From Nymphalis io (lineage: Eukaryota > Arthropoda > Insecta > Lepidoptera > Nymphalidae): a stretch of DNA of 64,000 bases. The notes under the pieces are model-generated. The model did not search any database. It was given only the letters and a program-made list of their open reading frames with translations, and was not told the DNA's origin. Shown here in pieces: positions 35,413 through 48,700 of this stretch. The stretch lies in the NCBI RefSeq assembly GCF_905147045.1, contig NC_065908.1:9300001-9364000 (forward strand), given 5' to 3'. Every line of letters begins with the position of its first letter. Positions within the stretch are counted from its first letter, which is position 1. A program made the translations under genes and the position numbers.

Positions 35413-37488
35413 TATAATAAGTGGTTAAGCTTAGTAAATGAATGCCACGTTGATTTTTTTTTCTCACATCTTAAATAATTGCGAAGTGGCGTTTGGAAGA
35501 AAGGGTGGAATTTCAGTCACGATCCAAGCAGGGAAGCTCTCATAAATATTGTAATCGGGCGCAAGTGTATTTCGTTCATGATGAAATTTATTTAAATGAC
35601 TGCTTATATTGAATTCGATGCATAAATGAGTTATTAATATTCCTCAACGGGATTTATGGTTGAGGCGATAAAGGGAAAATTTTCGTGAAAAATTTAGATA
35701 TAACTTTTTCGTTCTGTACTTTGTAACGTAAAGTATTGCTGTATGTGCAATATAAACACAGAAAATTGAAACGAAGTTTAAATTTAGTAGGTATACATAT
35801 TATTTTTTATCTATGCTGACATATTGATATAAACATTGTAATAAAGAAGGTTGAGCTATAGTTATATGACTTACAATAATGAATTTTCCTGGAAATTTTA
35901 AAATATTAATATTTTAATTAAAAAAATGTATATAAAAAAATCCGACTTAACAATAAATTCCGATAACAATAAAATTTAAATAGGACTTCTTTAAAACGGT
36001 TCATAAACCAAAAAAGTTTTACTCAAATATACATACGAATCGCAAACCTCCTTTCATGTCACATTGAAAATAGAACGAGAGGCGTGAGACAGCCAACCCT
36101 GGAATTAGTAACATTATAAATTGAAATCGTATGTATATATAGAAGAAAATTTTAATAATGAGGCGTATTACTCAATAGAAGATAAAAAATGAGGAGTTAG
36201 TATCACCTAATATGCTTTTATTAAAGGCTTTTCATTTAAATTGGTAATTTAAAAGAGTAATGTAATAAGTATAAGGATTTGCTTGATGAGACATTACGTA
36301 CATTATCTTACATGTGTTAGAAATACTTATTTATGTACTTCATTAATTTACTAATGTATAATTAATAAAATATTAATTAAATATTTTGGTATTGTATCCG
36401 ATTTAATAAAAATATAATCGATTTCAGAACGTAATTTTCATTGCTTTGTGATAAACATAAAAAAAACCCGCGCTTTTTTTTAAAAAAGAACTGGACGACT
36501 GTCCTCAAATTAACAATATATATATGATATTTTGTTTAATTCGTTTTATAAAGATCTCAGAAGTTTAAGGATATTAAAATTTACAAATAATAAAATCGAT
36601 TACTTGTACTGGTGTATTTATTACATGGTAATAAATAATTTTTGTCGAAGGACGGCTGTAATACACATCGGTATGGATGACGCGTTCAATTGTAGTTGTT
36701 TATCTCTTAATTGTACACAAATAATCTTGCAAACAGTAAACTCAATAAGTATACAAAAGCGGCTTTATCCCAATTAGGAGATCTCTTCCAATTATACTAG
36801 ATACTGCGAGGTTTTTTTTTCTTAACAAGTTTGTTTTTACAGACTTGCGTCCTTTACGTTTCCTTTTTCTGTATTGTATGAATATTTTAATTTTAAATTG
36901 CATAATAATTATTTACATTAAAACTTTAAATATACACTAAGACCTTAGCTCAGCATTGGAACATTTAAACTAAACATTTAACATTTTAACTTTGAATATT
37001 TAAGAAACATAAATTGAACGTACTTATAATAACGTAATACTGATAGCCTTAAAAAAATCATTTCTGTTCATATTGACAAAGTTCTCTAAGTTATTTTAAG
37101 CGAACCATTCCGAATGCACTTTTTAATCGCAGCTCCAAATCTTGTGTCTTAAGTTTTTAAACGTTCGACGGTACTTGGCAGGCGTTCATTATTGAAATGA
37201 CGTATATGCCAAATATTCGATAGGTTAAAATGACAATTAGAATAATGAGTAAGAACCACCCACCATTGTTGCTGCTTAATGGTATTATAACCATCCACAT
37301 CACACTCTCAATTATAGTACACACACACACATTTACACACTCACGCGCACTCGGTTTGGATTAACTTACAATAATTAGGAACAAGACCCTTTGTAATACT
37401 TTCTAATAATTTAATGAGAAGGAACTGACTTTTGACGCACGGGTAACACCAGTTCAGGAGTCAGGGCTACTTTTTATAATATGTATGT
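35413..37488. other. AT-rich intergenic DNA, nothing recognised
   Basis: A short (AC)n run lies at about 37319-37330. No gene is supported. Confidence 0.5.
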
Positions 37489-37500
37489 ATTGGATAACAA

Positions 37501-37678
37501 ACAGTAACAGCCTGTGAATGTCCCACTGCTGGGCTAAGGCCTCCTCTCCCTTTTGAGGAGAAGGTTTTGGAGCTTATTCCACCACGCTACTCCAATGCGG
37601 GTTGGTAGAATACACATGTGGCAGAATTTCAATGAAATTAGACACATGCAGGTTTCCTCACGATGTTTTCCTTTACCG
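37501..37678 (-). mobile_element. SINE family A, truncated at insertion, with target duplication
   Basis: The + strand runs from TAACAGCCTGTGAATGTCCC to GATGTTTTCCTTTACC and stops abruptly before the tRNA-like head. ATTGGATAACAA (37489-37500) and ATTGGATAAGAA (37679-37690) flank it, so truncation happened during reverse transcription and not by later deletion. Confidence 0.87.
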
Positions 37679-37922
37679 ATTGGATAAGAATAAAGTATTA
37701 TTATTATAGACAAGGTTCATAAAGACGTGTACACATGAACACGGAAATCATGAACATGAACAAAAGTCTCTTGGTCTCTGTCTCCATCGATAGAAGTGCA
37801 CGATAGGGAAGTAGATATCTCTTCGAGTTTTCTACGATAATATAATATGTTACGTAAACTTTATAAAAGTTCTCTGAACGCCGTTAATACAATATAATAT
37901 TAATTATATATTTTGCATGAAT

Positions 37923-37970
37923 GAACTCGTTGGTCTAGTAGCCGACCTGGGTTCTAACCCCAGCTATACA
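37923..37970 (+). mobile_element. SINE family C, head fragment
   Basis: AACTCGTTGGTCTAGTAGCC and GACCTGGGTTCTAACCCCAG match the tRNA-like head of family C with an internal gap. Confidence 0.5.
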
Positions 37971-38060
37971 GCAATGCTTAATATTGTTGCTTTCTGGTTT
38001 GATGTCTTAGTTCTCAAGGTTAGAGGCGCATTGGCGCTGTAAGGAGTGATTTTATTGTAT
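37971..38060 (+). mobile_element. Retroposon family B, decayed fragment
   Basis: ACAGCAATGCTTAATATTG, TCTGGTTTGATG, TTAGTTCTCAAGGTTAGAGG and CGCATTGGCGCTGTAAG follow family B order with heavy divergence. Confidence 0.5.
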
Positions 38061-39384
38061 GTATTATTATATACAATACAAACATATATATCATTCCAAT
38101 GCTAATTTCTGCGGGCATTACTTACCACGTGACCTATTGATTTATATGATTTTCTATTATAAATAACTAATCACATTATTGTCCATTATTCTAATTTTAG
38201 AGAATTAAATAAAATATTTAAAAAAAAGTTATTCTGAATAGGGTTAATTGGAATAAATGTTCGAAATTCAAAAATATATTTAAGAATTATTTTTCTGAAG
38301 ACAGTTACATTCATCATGAAATAATCTTAGTAATTCCATGAAAATGACCCAAATTAAATTGCTTTAGTCTGTTGGCCGACGAAAACCTAAAATAAAAGCG
38401 AATCCGTTTGAACAAACGTTTGTCCATAAATCGACCCTTAACGATGATTCACAAATTAAATCGACGTTATTTCCGTGATGATAAAATTTTAAGGATTTCA
38501 ATCAATTCACTGTTAAAAATTCCGTTCACGAAGCTTCTAAATGTTACTGCAAGGCTTTAAGCGATGTCATTTACCATTGAATAGCTTTAAAGCGCTTGCC
38601 TAAAAATATAAAATAAAGCATATTACACTAAATGAAGTCATACAGATAATAAAAGCGCTTTGAGATTTTTTTTTCGTTAGCTTCCATATATTATATATAA
38701 ATTTAATTGTATATGATTATTACATTTGTTGCAAACATAATAATTGCCGTATTTCTTGGTGATTAATAGATATTACATTCCGAACCGGTGGCCCGTGGTA
38801 ACTTTAAATAAAAATTAAATCTAAAATTACTATTCGAATGTAAGTAAAGGCTTGTAAGAGACTTCAATAAATATTTAATTTTTTATTTTGTTAATTTTAA
38901 AGGTTTTGTCAGAATTTTTACATTAATATATCATAAGAAGAAGATAGATTTTATCAAACTTTTACCTTTAGATCTTATATACCCAATGACTGTTTCCGAA
39001 CGGTAAAATGGCGGCATAATAACGCCGAGTTGAGGCTAAATTTCATTTTTCCTAATGAATAATATCTGGAAATGCCACCGTATATCTTAGAATCCCTAAA
39101 ATAACGTCTCCTTTGTGCTTTGTTTGAGTTATATGTATCAACTTGAAGACAGTAGAAAATTTATCAGGAGTCATTATTAAACGTGCACGTTTGCTTCTAC
39201 TTAATATTATAAAGGCGAACCTTTGTTTGTTTGTAATTAATAAACTCTGAAAATCATTCGAAAGCTATATTTATATCAGTAATTATAAGACTCATAATCA
39301 CAAATCGAATTCCAACTGAACACCAATAATTCGGTGTAAATGATTGTGTTCTTATTAATTATATTATCATGTATGTATTTATTA
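38061..39384. other. AT-rich intergenic DNA, nothing recognised
   Basis: CTTAATATTATAAAGGCGAA near 39203 may be a family F scrap. No gene is supported. Confidence 0.45.
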
Positions 39385-39505
39385 TCTGTTGGACTAAGAC
39401 CTCCTCACCCGTTGAGAAGAAGGTTTAGAAAGTTATGTACCTATACCTACAAATGTCGCAGATATTTCTCCGACACATACATCTTCAGTATGATTTCCTT
39501 CACCA
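39385..39505 (-). mobile_element. SINE family A, decayed
   Basis: TTGGACTAAGACCTCCTCACC, TTGAGAAGAAGGTTTAGAAAG and TTCCTTCACC match the complement of the family A tail and body with many changes. Confidence 0.5.
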
Positions 39506-39629
39506 CCGAATACAGACAATTAAACTTATATGAATTGAAGCTGTTATTGAAATGAAGTACCTATTTAATAAAAGTGATCGTATGCATTTTAATTTTAAGG
39601 AATATAAACCGTTAATGTGACGCTGAGTT

Positions 39630-39740
39630 ATTGACCCTTGTAATTAGACTGACTTACTCTCATATATTATTTAAATCGGAAAACAGTAATACATAGTACC
39701 CACGCAGCTGTGTGGAAAGACGTACCAGTGTTACCACTGT
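39630..39740 (-). mobile_element. Retroposon family B, decayed fragment
   Basis: TTGACCCTTGTAATTAGACTG, AATCGGAAAACAGTAATAC and TAGTACCCACGCAGCTGTG recall the middle of family B. Confidence 0.4.
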
Positions 39741-39772
39741 ACTATTATTTTTAGAGTAAATGCATTTAAGTA

Positions 39773-39963
39773 ATGCCCGGTTTACATTATTCCAGTCCAG
39801 CGATCTAGTCCAGTACTGGATTGCTTACTGAAAAAATGTAAACCGGCACTGGAATGAACATAATGGATTGGATTCAGTTCATTCCAGTGCCGGTTTACAT
39901 TTTTCCAGTAGGCAATCCAGTACTGGACTAGATCGCTGGACTGGAATAATGTAAACCGGGCAT
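39773..39963. repeat. Near-perfect 87-bp nested palindrome (fold-back/MITE-like)
   Basis: The arms at 39773-39859 and 39877-39963 are complementary with about two mismatches in 87 bp, around a 17-nt centre. Each arm starts ATGCCCGGTTTACATTATTC and also contains an internal inverted copy of GTTTACAT near its inner end, so the structure is a palindrome of palindromes. There is no ORF. Flanking bases show no clear target duplication apart from a possible AT. The near identity of the arms suggests recent origin or gene conversion between them. Confidence 0.9.
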
Positions 39964-40139
39964 AACATTTTTCATTTTTAAGCTATTTTTAATATTTTTT
40001 TTTTCAAAGCGACTAATTAAAAATAAAAGAAACAGCGATTTATTTTTAAAACTCGATAATCCTTACTAATATATTAAATAGCGAAAGTGAGTTTATTTGT
40101 TATATTATAATTCTCTTACGAACTCGAAGCGAATAAACA

Positions 40140-40205
40140 CAAACTAGAACCCACAATTTTCGGTTAAGCATGATATATGTGTCCACTGGGCCATTTCAGC
40201 TCACG
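40140..40205 (-). mobile_element. SINE family A, decayed head
   Basis: AGAACCCACAATTTTCGGTT, AAGCATG and CACTGGGCCATTTCAGCT correspond to the complement of the family A tRNA-like head. Confidence 0.45.
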
Positions 40206-41668
40206 AGTACTTTTCACAAAATAGGTTACTCACATCTAACTATCGTATCTACTAACATCCAGGCACTGGAACAATCTAAACGAGCCCCAAGTGAGACTAA
40301 TGTCCTTTATCTTAATAGGAATCTCGGCTTCATAATGTCCAACTCATCAACGTTTTCGAAACCCCCCTTAAGACACCCCATTTTGCTGATAGTGTCCCTT
40401 TTTTTTAATAACCACAGTCCGTTAAATCTGAATGGAGTTTGTAATTACTCGAGAGCTTAGTTTTTTTTCCATTAAGAACTGAGTCGCGGACAAATTTTTC
40501 GATCGAATTGAATTTTATTTGTGGCAACATTTATTGAACGGTGCTTAACGAGTTTATTATGTATACTAAAATTTTATAATAATAAAACAACATTACGCTG
40601 TTGCTTCACTTATCTGTAGGGCTACTCTGTAAGAACAAACTCGAAATTCATATTAGAAAAGGGTCGTGAAATGTCAGAAAATGATATGCAATATTTACCC
40701 TAATAATTATAAATTTCAAGAGTACAAGCATAAAAATAGTATATCACCATAAGACGTTTCACGGATGAGTAATGAAGTACTCACTGCAGGTCGGTTCGGT
40801 TGTAGTCAAATGCATTTTGCTAGATTCCTCGTAACCCCATTAAATAGTTCATTCTATCTCCGAGTAGTACCTAATAATATTAGGTGCAAATTCTCCTTCG
40901 TTGAAATTTTGGAAAACCATTTTTCATTTTTGCAGTAATATTGATTTATATCACAACTTCCCGATAACCTTTCACGAGTAGTTGATAGTTTAGTTTAGTA
41001 GTTTTTCATAGGTTGTTCCTGTACATAAAGTGTGTACTGTTTTGAATGTTATTTAGTTATCTATGCGCAGCTTACCAAAGCAATTGTCACACTATAGATT
41101 ATATTACAATGTAGAAAAATCCGAGGCTTCGCCAACTTGGAATTCAGCTTGCGACGAAAATCCTTTAACTTCTGTTATTTTAACGAACTTAATGCTTATT
41201 TCAATTATACATATGAAATATTTAAATTATTAACTTGCTAATTTTGAAAAGGGCAGTTATTATGAAATAACATACAGCAACTTAATTTTTAGATTTTTGT
41301 ATAGTGGACGAAATAGTGGACGACAAAGCCTTAAGTTGTTATAATTTTTTAAGGGCTCACCCGATTTTGATGTAATAAAGACTAAGCGGCACCTTGGAAT
41401 ACTTCTTACAATTATCTGTTTTTAAGATTATATTTGTAATGAGTCAATTATTTAGTAAATTATAAGCAATTGTTTTTCTTCTTATGTCTAAAACTTTAAT
41501 TCCGAACAGATAGGCAAGAAGAGAATTTTGTCAACAGATAAGCAAGTGTGACGCTTCTATAGTAAATCGAGATTTCAACTTTGCTTTTTTTCTGAGAACA
41601 AAATTAAACTTTATCATTCATATCATTCTTACAAAAATTTATAAATTTTAAATTCATTTATTTAAAGC
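40206..41668. other. AT-rich intergenic DNA, nothing recognised
   Basis: A 96-codon frame at 40170-40460 begins in the SINE relic and has no recognisable domain. I do not call it. Confidence 0.5.
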
Positions 41669-41704
41669 ATTTTGATGATATACCCACTGGTATATCATCA
41701 AAAT
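41669..41704. repeat. Perfect 16-bp inverted repeat
   Basis: ATTTTGATGATATACC (41669-41684) pairs with GGTATATCATCAAAAT (41689-41704) over a 4-nt loop. GGTATAC recurs just downstream. Confidence 0.8.
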
Positions 41705-41813
41705 AATGGTATACTTCACTAAGTATAACATTCTTAATTTTATTCAGTAATTTAGAACAAAAATAAAAGTCCCCCCCGATCCCTATCCAACGCAAAGCTC
41801 CCCCCCCCCCCCA

Positions 41814-41912
41814 AACACAGGCCGCGTTTCCACGCTGTACGGCAATGGACAACTTTTGCGCCAAGATCCTGAACGACTCGTCTGTCATATCCCCAGTTTT
41901 AAATTTCATTCC
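41814..41912 (-). pseudogene. Coding-like fragment of unknown origin
   Basis: The minus-strand frame begins MKFKTGDMTDESFRILAQKL, reads on AVQRGNAACVWG, and then runs into a C/G homopolymer (+ strand C run at 41800-41812) and low-quality sequence. The amino-acid texture is unlike the AT noise around it, which suggests a relic of a real protein, possibly transposon-derived. I do not recognise the family. Confidence 0.25.
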
Positions 41913-42519
41913 ATGGCTGGTATGTTGTACATATAATTATATATTATATCTGGTAGGGAAAATTAGATTACAGATAAACATTTACTCGTATCTCAAGTTT
42001 TATAAATATTAAGTCAATTGATAAACTATTTAATTCCACGATGTAGTTTGTGGTACTAAATTAAGTTCATTAATTTGATAATAAAATCAAAATGTTTAAA
42101 TGAAATATCTTTTTTACATCGTGTTTTATTTAGTATTTTTATATTAAAAAAGTAACATAATAATCGGTAAAACAGTCAGACAACACATGACACAATTGCT
42201 TAAAGTGTCATCTATTTGTATGTCTTTGAACTAAAACGTTTCCTTAAGCAATACCGTTTGTCAAGTATAGCGCAAATTTAAGCTTATTTTGAAAAAAGGC
42301 ATTATTATTAGAAACATAACAAAATTGACATCGAACCATCTGCTAGATTTTTGTGAGCTGTAGAAGAATAACAAAAGTTACCTATGTAGGTGTATTTTAA
42401 AAGATTATTAATATAAACTAAAATAATGTAGTGACATCTATCGTAAGAAAAGAATTTTTTTAATGCCATCTAACGGCAATACGCGTAAAATAATGCAAAG
42501 TTCGTATTCTCTCCGTAGC
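41913..42519. other. AT-rich DNA upstream of yem, nothing recognised
   Basis: GTGACATCTATCG and GCCATCTAACGGC near 42431-42477 look like fragments of a dispersed motif. No clear TATA box precedes the gene. Confidence 0.4.
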
Positions 42520-42632
42520 GCTCAGAACCCAAACAATAAATTCCAACATGGTGGCAATGTGGTACACAGTTTGAAAATGCAGGCCGTGTCATGCTTTGAA
42601 AAAAATCATTTTATACTTGAATTTGGTGGAAA
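42520..42632 (+). promoter_or_regulatory. yem: Probable yem 5' UTR with upstream ORFs
   Basis: A TCAGA initiator-like string (A at 42524) without a TATA box could start transcription, giving a 5' leader of about 110 nt. The leader contains a complete 8-codon upstream ORF (42548-42574). A further ATG opens a frame that overlaps the main start and ends at 42663. The start site is inferred, not observed. Confidence 0.3.
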
Positions 42633-42791
42633 ATGTCGGACCCTAAACGTGCTACTCTTATAACAGTGGGTGCTCCAAAAAGTGCAAAGAAAAATGTGAA
42701 CAAATCAATGAGATTATTTATAAATTTAGACGAAAGCAACGAAAGTAAATATCCAGAGCTGAATTACAAGGAACTACTCATAGCAGCAGTG
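42633..42791 (+). CDS. yem: yem exon 1
   Basis: Encodes residues 1-53, from MSDPKRATLI to NYKELLIAAV, ending in phase 0 at GTG|GTAAGT. The segment MRLFINLDESNESKYPELNY resembles the N-terminal strand-like region preceding the Hpc2-related domain in ubinucleins. Confidence 0.85.
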
Positions 42792-45700
42792 GTAAGTTAT
42801 AACAGAAAATCATAGTAATTTACGCAACCATACTGGTTTTTCAGCTCTTTGTGTTGTAGGGAATCATGTGAAAAAATCTAACACTGATATCATGTTCCAT
42901 TTGGCGGCTAGACACAGTTGTAAACGAGCCCTGATGATATCGTTTAGGATATTTTTTGCTTACGTTACACAGCATTTGCATTAGGTTTGTTACATGATTT
43001 TGCGTCCACGAACTGTGCGAGAAGCCCAGATATCGGTCGCCATGTTTGCAACAATCTAAGAAGAACGTTGTCATCCTAGGACATCTTTTAACGTAGGCAA
43101 TGTTTTGATCGGTGACGTGAGTGACTATCTCATTTTTATGCTAAAACGGATAACTTAATAAAAAGAATGCCCTAAAAATATTATGCTGATTAATTGCTGA
43201 CGACACCGGTAGATTATTATGATAGTCAGCCAAGCGAAAGTAGAAGACTTGGATGACCTAGGTTAACCCGCCTCAAACATTGTTGCTTCCGGCAAAGAAC
43301 TTATTTTTAGGTTACATTCTAATTATGATTAAGTTTATAATATTTATGCGGATTTTATGAAACATATGTAAGCACTTTTTATATACCTACGTAAATGGAA
43401 TTCATTAAAAGAGATAGCGTGCGGATGTGTGCGTAAATATATTTATTTACGTGTGGCAGAACTGGCGCTACTCTGATGTTGGAATAAGGGATTATTTTTG
43501 CAATAATTCGAGGCTTGATTTATGGTAATTGTATTAGCACTTTGTAGGTATTACGATTATGCATTTGTTGGAAACTCGATTTGCAATGTTGCCAAATTCA
43601 ATCATTGCAAAAAGTACCTATTGCTTAGCTCGGGCCGAATGTTTAGCGATCTTTGTGTGAGGATGAAGCTTTTTGTGAGCCATTTAACTTTAATCGATAG
43701 ATCTTTTATGTAAATAACCGTATAGGTTATGTTATATTATAATACGTGTGCAATGTATGAGTGTGTGCGTTTTATGTATTCTATATTTTCGAGTGTTGGG
43801 TGTTTGATAAATTATTGTTCTTATGTACATTAGTGTGAGTTTTACTGCATGAAAAGAAGTTATAGGTTGTTTTTTTTCAACTTTTGTTTTAGATTTATTT
43901 ATAGTTAAGTAGCGTCGCGCGCTTCTTAAGAACTTTTGCAATTTGTACACTCCGTGCATTGTTTTTTTTATGATAAAGAATTCTAATTAGCATTTCTCTT
44001 GTAATGACGTTTACTTAATTTTGTTGAATGATAATTATAAAAATATTGCATTGTTGTTATTGTTTTTTTAATTTGTATTATAGATAAAATATATAACATA
44101 TCGAGTACCTATATATTTTATGTTCATTGGACGGGTTTTACGATTATTGATTGAATTTCCATATTTTATTATGTGTGTTTCATTTTATTCTATCAATAAT
44201 TAAGAAATGTTTATTGTTTTGATTTTTATCTAGATAAGAGTTTTATGTATTTAGTAATATCTTGTATTTTCAAATGATTAGATTGATATTTATATAAATT
44301 ACAAAGATGTATTTTATATTTTATTTTGTTTTATATAATGGTTTTTTTTCTTTTTTTATTTATCGATGATTAGAATAATTATAATATTGTTTTAAATATA
44401 TTCTATATTGAAAGATGAATGTCTTACTGTTTTTAAATGGGTTATTTTTAATAGTTTTTATGAAATACTGTATAATTAAATGTTTTTTGTTTCAATAAAA
44501 AATTAAATAGTATTTTGTTTTTACATTTTATCAGTATATTTTTCAATAAATAAGAACATTGTCATATATTTTTTTAAATAAATGAGTAGCTACATAATAA
44601 CCTAAAGCTGGCTTTTCACTGTACAATATAATTTTTGCATGATTGTGTTAAGGGTTCTATTTGACTTAAAGCCAAGAGGTATGCTTTAATAAATAAAAAT
44701 AAAATAAAAATGCTTCCAATATTTATATACTTAGTTATTTTTTTGTTTTACTTAAATTTGGAAATAAATAATACTTATTAATTAGTTAGTTTGTTCTCTA
44801 AAGAGTTCTCTTTTAACATATTAATTAACTGTAATAAAGGAAAATATTATTTTATATAAATATTTTCTTATTTATCCAGATTATTTTTTTTTTTGCTAAT
44901 ACATTGTACAGATCTAGATCAGATAAGATAAAAACAACTGCTGACCCTGAACAACAATCTATCTATAACCTATGCCGACCACAAGAGTAAAGATGTTTAT
45001 AAACCTTTATCATTAAATTGATACAATATCATCTTAAATAATCTATGGTATTTATTATGTATTCGCAAATAAATGGCCTTTTGAATATCAAAGAAGTTGT
45101 CGGACCTATGGCATAAACATAATGTGGAAGTATGTAGTTAAGTGTAATAATGTTGTATTATAAACAAATATATTTTAATAAAGACCTATTTGTAGCGCAT
45201 AATATAAGACAGCTGTTAGCAAATCGCATGGAATATGTAAATATTTATTATATGTTTCATTTATCTATACTCCTTTGATCGAAATAGTGTATATAAATAT
45301 GGTCCAGTACAAGCATTGGTGTGTGGTTTCCTAAATTGTTATAAATAATGACTGTAAAATCAATAAATTGTTGTTTTTTTTTTTACAGAATAGAGAGAGG
45401 CAGCTAGATAATCGTCTTTCATTATTCAGTAACTTGCCAAATAGCAAGACAACAGGGCTGGACCCGCATTCAGATAATGATGATGATGTCGAGAGAGTCG
45501 CAAGGAAATTTGAACAGAAATATGTAAGTGAATTATATTTTATTACCTTACATAAAATACTACTACAGTAACAGCCTGTTAATGTCCCACTACTGGGCTA
45601 AGACCTCCTCTCCCTTTTGAGGAGAAGGTTTGGAGCTTAAATACTAATACATTTTATACTATTAATTAAAATAAGCTATTATTCAAACCATACAGTAAAA

Positions 45701-48700
45701 TTAATTAACAGCCTCTTAATGTCCTTATCGTGCTTTGTCTCTGCTTTTGAGGAAACACTCTAAAGCATATTCAACCACAACGCTTCAATTAGAGTTGGTG
45801 GGTGTATAAAACGTACCAAAATCAATATTGTTGTGTATATATATAAATCATAGAAATGTTTTAAGGTTTAAATAAATTATCATTAAAGATTACAACATAC
45901 AACATTTATTTTTTTTCCAGGGAGGAAAAAGCACTTATGGCAGGAAGGGTAGAACGAAATATGATGAATATGCAGACATTGGCGCTGGTTATGATGAAAA
46001 TGATTCGTTTATTGATAACACTGATGGAGTAAGTTATATTGATTGATAGTATATACCTAAGCTAAGGTATAGTAATAGTAAATATACTTAATGTTTTCAA
46101 ACTAATATAAATATGTATTCTGTTATCGCTACAGATAAGCATTTTAAATTTAAATTTGTAGAACATAGATGTTTTGGTAATATTCAACAATAGCATTGAA
46201 GAGGTTTTATTTTTCTATCATGATTAAAATAAAGGCAATGAGATCTAAAGGCGTTATAAATTGTAAAAAAAAGATATAAACTCACACGCCATCTATTATT
46301 TGTTTATGGTACTAAGCTACCCACTGAAACAAGCTCAAGATTAAACTCAACTATGTGCAAATGCCTAGATATATTATTTCTAATCATAATTAAATTATTT
46401 CCATCAGTACGACGAGATGATCCCGCCGGGGAGCGACACCTTGTACGGCGGATTTTACATCAATTGTGGCTCGCTAGAATTCAAGGCTGTATCAGAAAAC
46501 CAGTCAGCAGCAAATGAAAGAGAGTCCAGCAGACGGAATAAGGTTGTTCTACATATATAAAATAGTATGGCTTTATTGTGCCCAATTGGTAGTAGAGCTT
46601 TGTGCAAGCTCGTCTGGTAGGTAGGTAGGTACCACCCACTCATCAGATGTTCTACTGCAAAACAGCAGTACTTGGTATTGTTGTGTTCCGGTTTGAAGGG
46701 TGAGTGAGTCAGTGAATTACAGGCACAAGGGACATAACATTTTAGTTCCCAAGGTTGGTGGCGCATTGGTGATGTAAGTGATGGTTAACATTTCTTACAA
46801 CGCCATTGTCTATGGGCGTTGGTGACCACTTACAATCAGGTGGCCCATATGCTCGCCGCCTTCCTATTCAATAAAAAAAAAAACTTGTATCTAAATATAT
46901 CACAAAATGTAGCTTAAGATAAAACATATTTTTCCACTTCATCACTATCTATTTTTAATTTTAAGATTTTTGTACAAATAAGAGCTTTTATATAGTAATA
47001 ATATAGTCACAGTTGTGAAACAAGATTAGTAATTTTTTTAATGGCTGCCAATGTTTTATATGTTAAAATTCATCACATTGTAGTCAGTAATTATAATAAT
47101 AAAACATTATAACAATAATAATTGTCCTCCAGACCGATTTCGGCCACGGCGGCCAATCTCAAGAGAGATTAGCCAACTACGCAGGAGATATTATAGTGCA
47201 CAAGTGTATGCGCAAACACAGGTGCACTCTCTATTCCCTAACTCTCATAATTCGATGGAACGGCAATCCGACACGATCGGAAAGAGTTGAGGCGCAGGAC
47301 CAACGGCTTTACGTGCTTTCCGTAGCACGGGAGTGTACACACTTCCAGGCTCCGGGCTGCTACTGAGAATTTTCTGACAGAAAAATCCAATAACTTTTAT
47401 TGGCCCTACCTAAGAACTGAACCCAGAACCTCCAGGCCTGCAGCCTTATATCAAACCACTAGACCAACGAGGCAGTCAAAAAAAAATTATAAATCACTTT
47501 TAAAAATGAGTTATATCTCTAATATATTTTATGGTCTTTAATTTCTACCAATTTGGACTTATTTTTTTTTTTTTTAATCTTTCTACTCATGTTGCTATAA
47601 TTATGTGTTAATGTATTTTTAAAACAAATATTGTAATTGTTGTGGCTACTTTAAAAAGCTTCACATGTTAGCTATTTTCACTAAATTGTTTTACATTTGT
47701 CATTAAAACATGTAGTAGCTACTAGTGGTCCATAAAATAAATAAATAAAATATAGAAGAATTTTAGATGTCCTTGTGATATGATTATGATGATATATGCT
47801 CTTTATTAAATTAATAGGTACATAAAAAGTGAGAATTTAATGGGCAACATGTATCACATTTATGATCATTTCACATACCTTATAGATATAAAATAAGGGT
47901 AAAATTGTAAAACTAACTCATTCCATAATCCTTTAACAGAGGGGCCATATATCCTCAAGCAGTAGCGAAGTGGACTCTGATAGTTTATCAGATTCCGATA
48001 GTCAGGAAGCGAAAGATCCGAAGGCCATCGCTAATGGAAATTTGGACTCACATGAGACTGAACATCGAAAGAAGGTATTTTATAAGTAATATATTAAAGA
48101 AATTTTTAATCAATAATATATTCATATTTAATTTATAATTTAAATAACCATGTACATAACTTTTTTAGAAAAATAAAAAGGGCGATAAGAAGAAAGCCAA
48201 AAAGAAACGCAGAACTGATTCTTCGGCAGCCACTTCCTGTAAACATACCTCAGATGGTAAATAACGAGTTTTTTTTAAATATAATTGACTAATTTTATTA
48301 GCAAAGCTTAGTTGTGTTCCAGCTAGAAGGGTTGAGGTAAGCTAGTAAAACTACAGGCACGATGGACGTAATGTTCCGAGGGTTGGTGGCGCATTGGTGT
48401 AAGGATGTTACTTACGATGCCTATGTCTGCCTATAGAAATGCTGATCACTTACCATCACCTGATGGTTATAAAATTATAAAAAAAAGGATTATCGTTCAG
48501 TTGTAATTATTATACCGTTACTGTTAATCTGTTGATCGTTTTTCTTATTTATTTTACGTTTATAATAATAAACCTTTTTTTATTACTATAATATAATTTT
48601 AATTTATAATACATATAATTTTTAACTTAATTTTATAAATGGAATGTATTTAATTTATATCTTTCTGTTATTTATGTTACAGATAATGCTCAAGGTGATG

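Noticed and set aside
42841..43074. 77-codon minus-strand frame in yem intron 1
   Set aside because: No domain recognised. The opposite strand has a faint THAP-like string, but zinc-binding residues cannot be placed.
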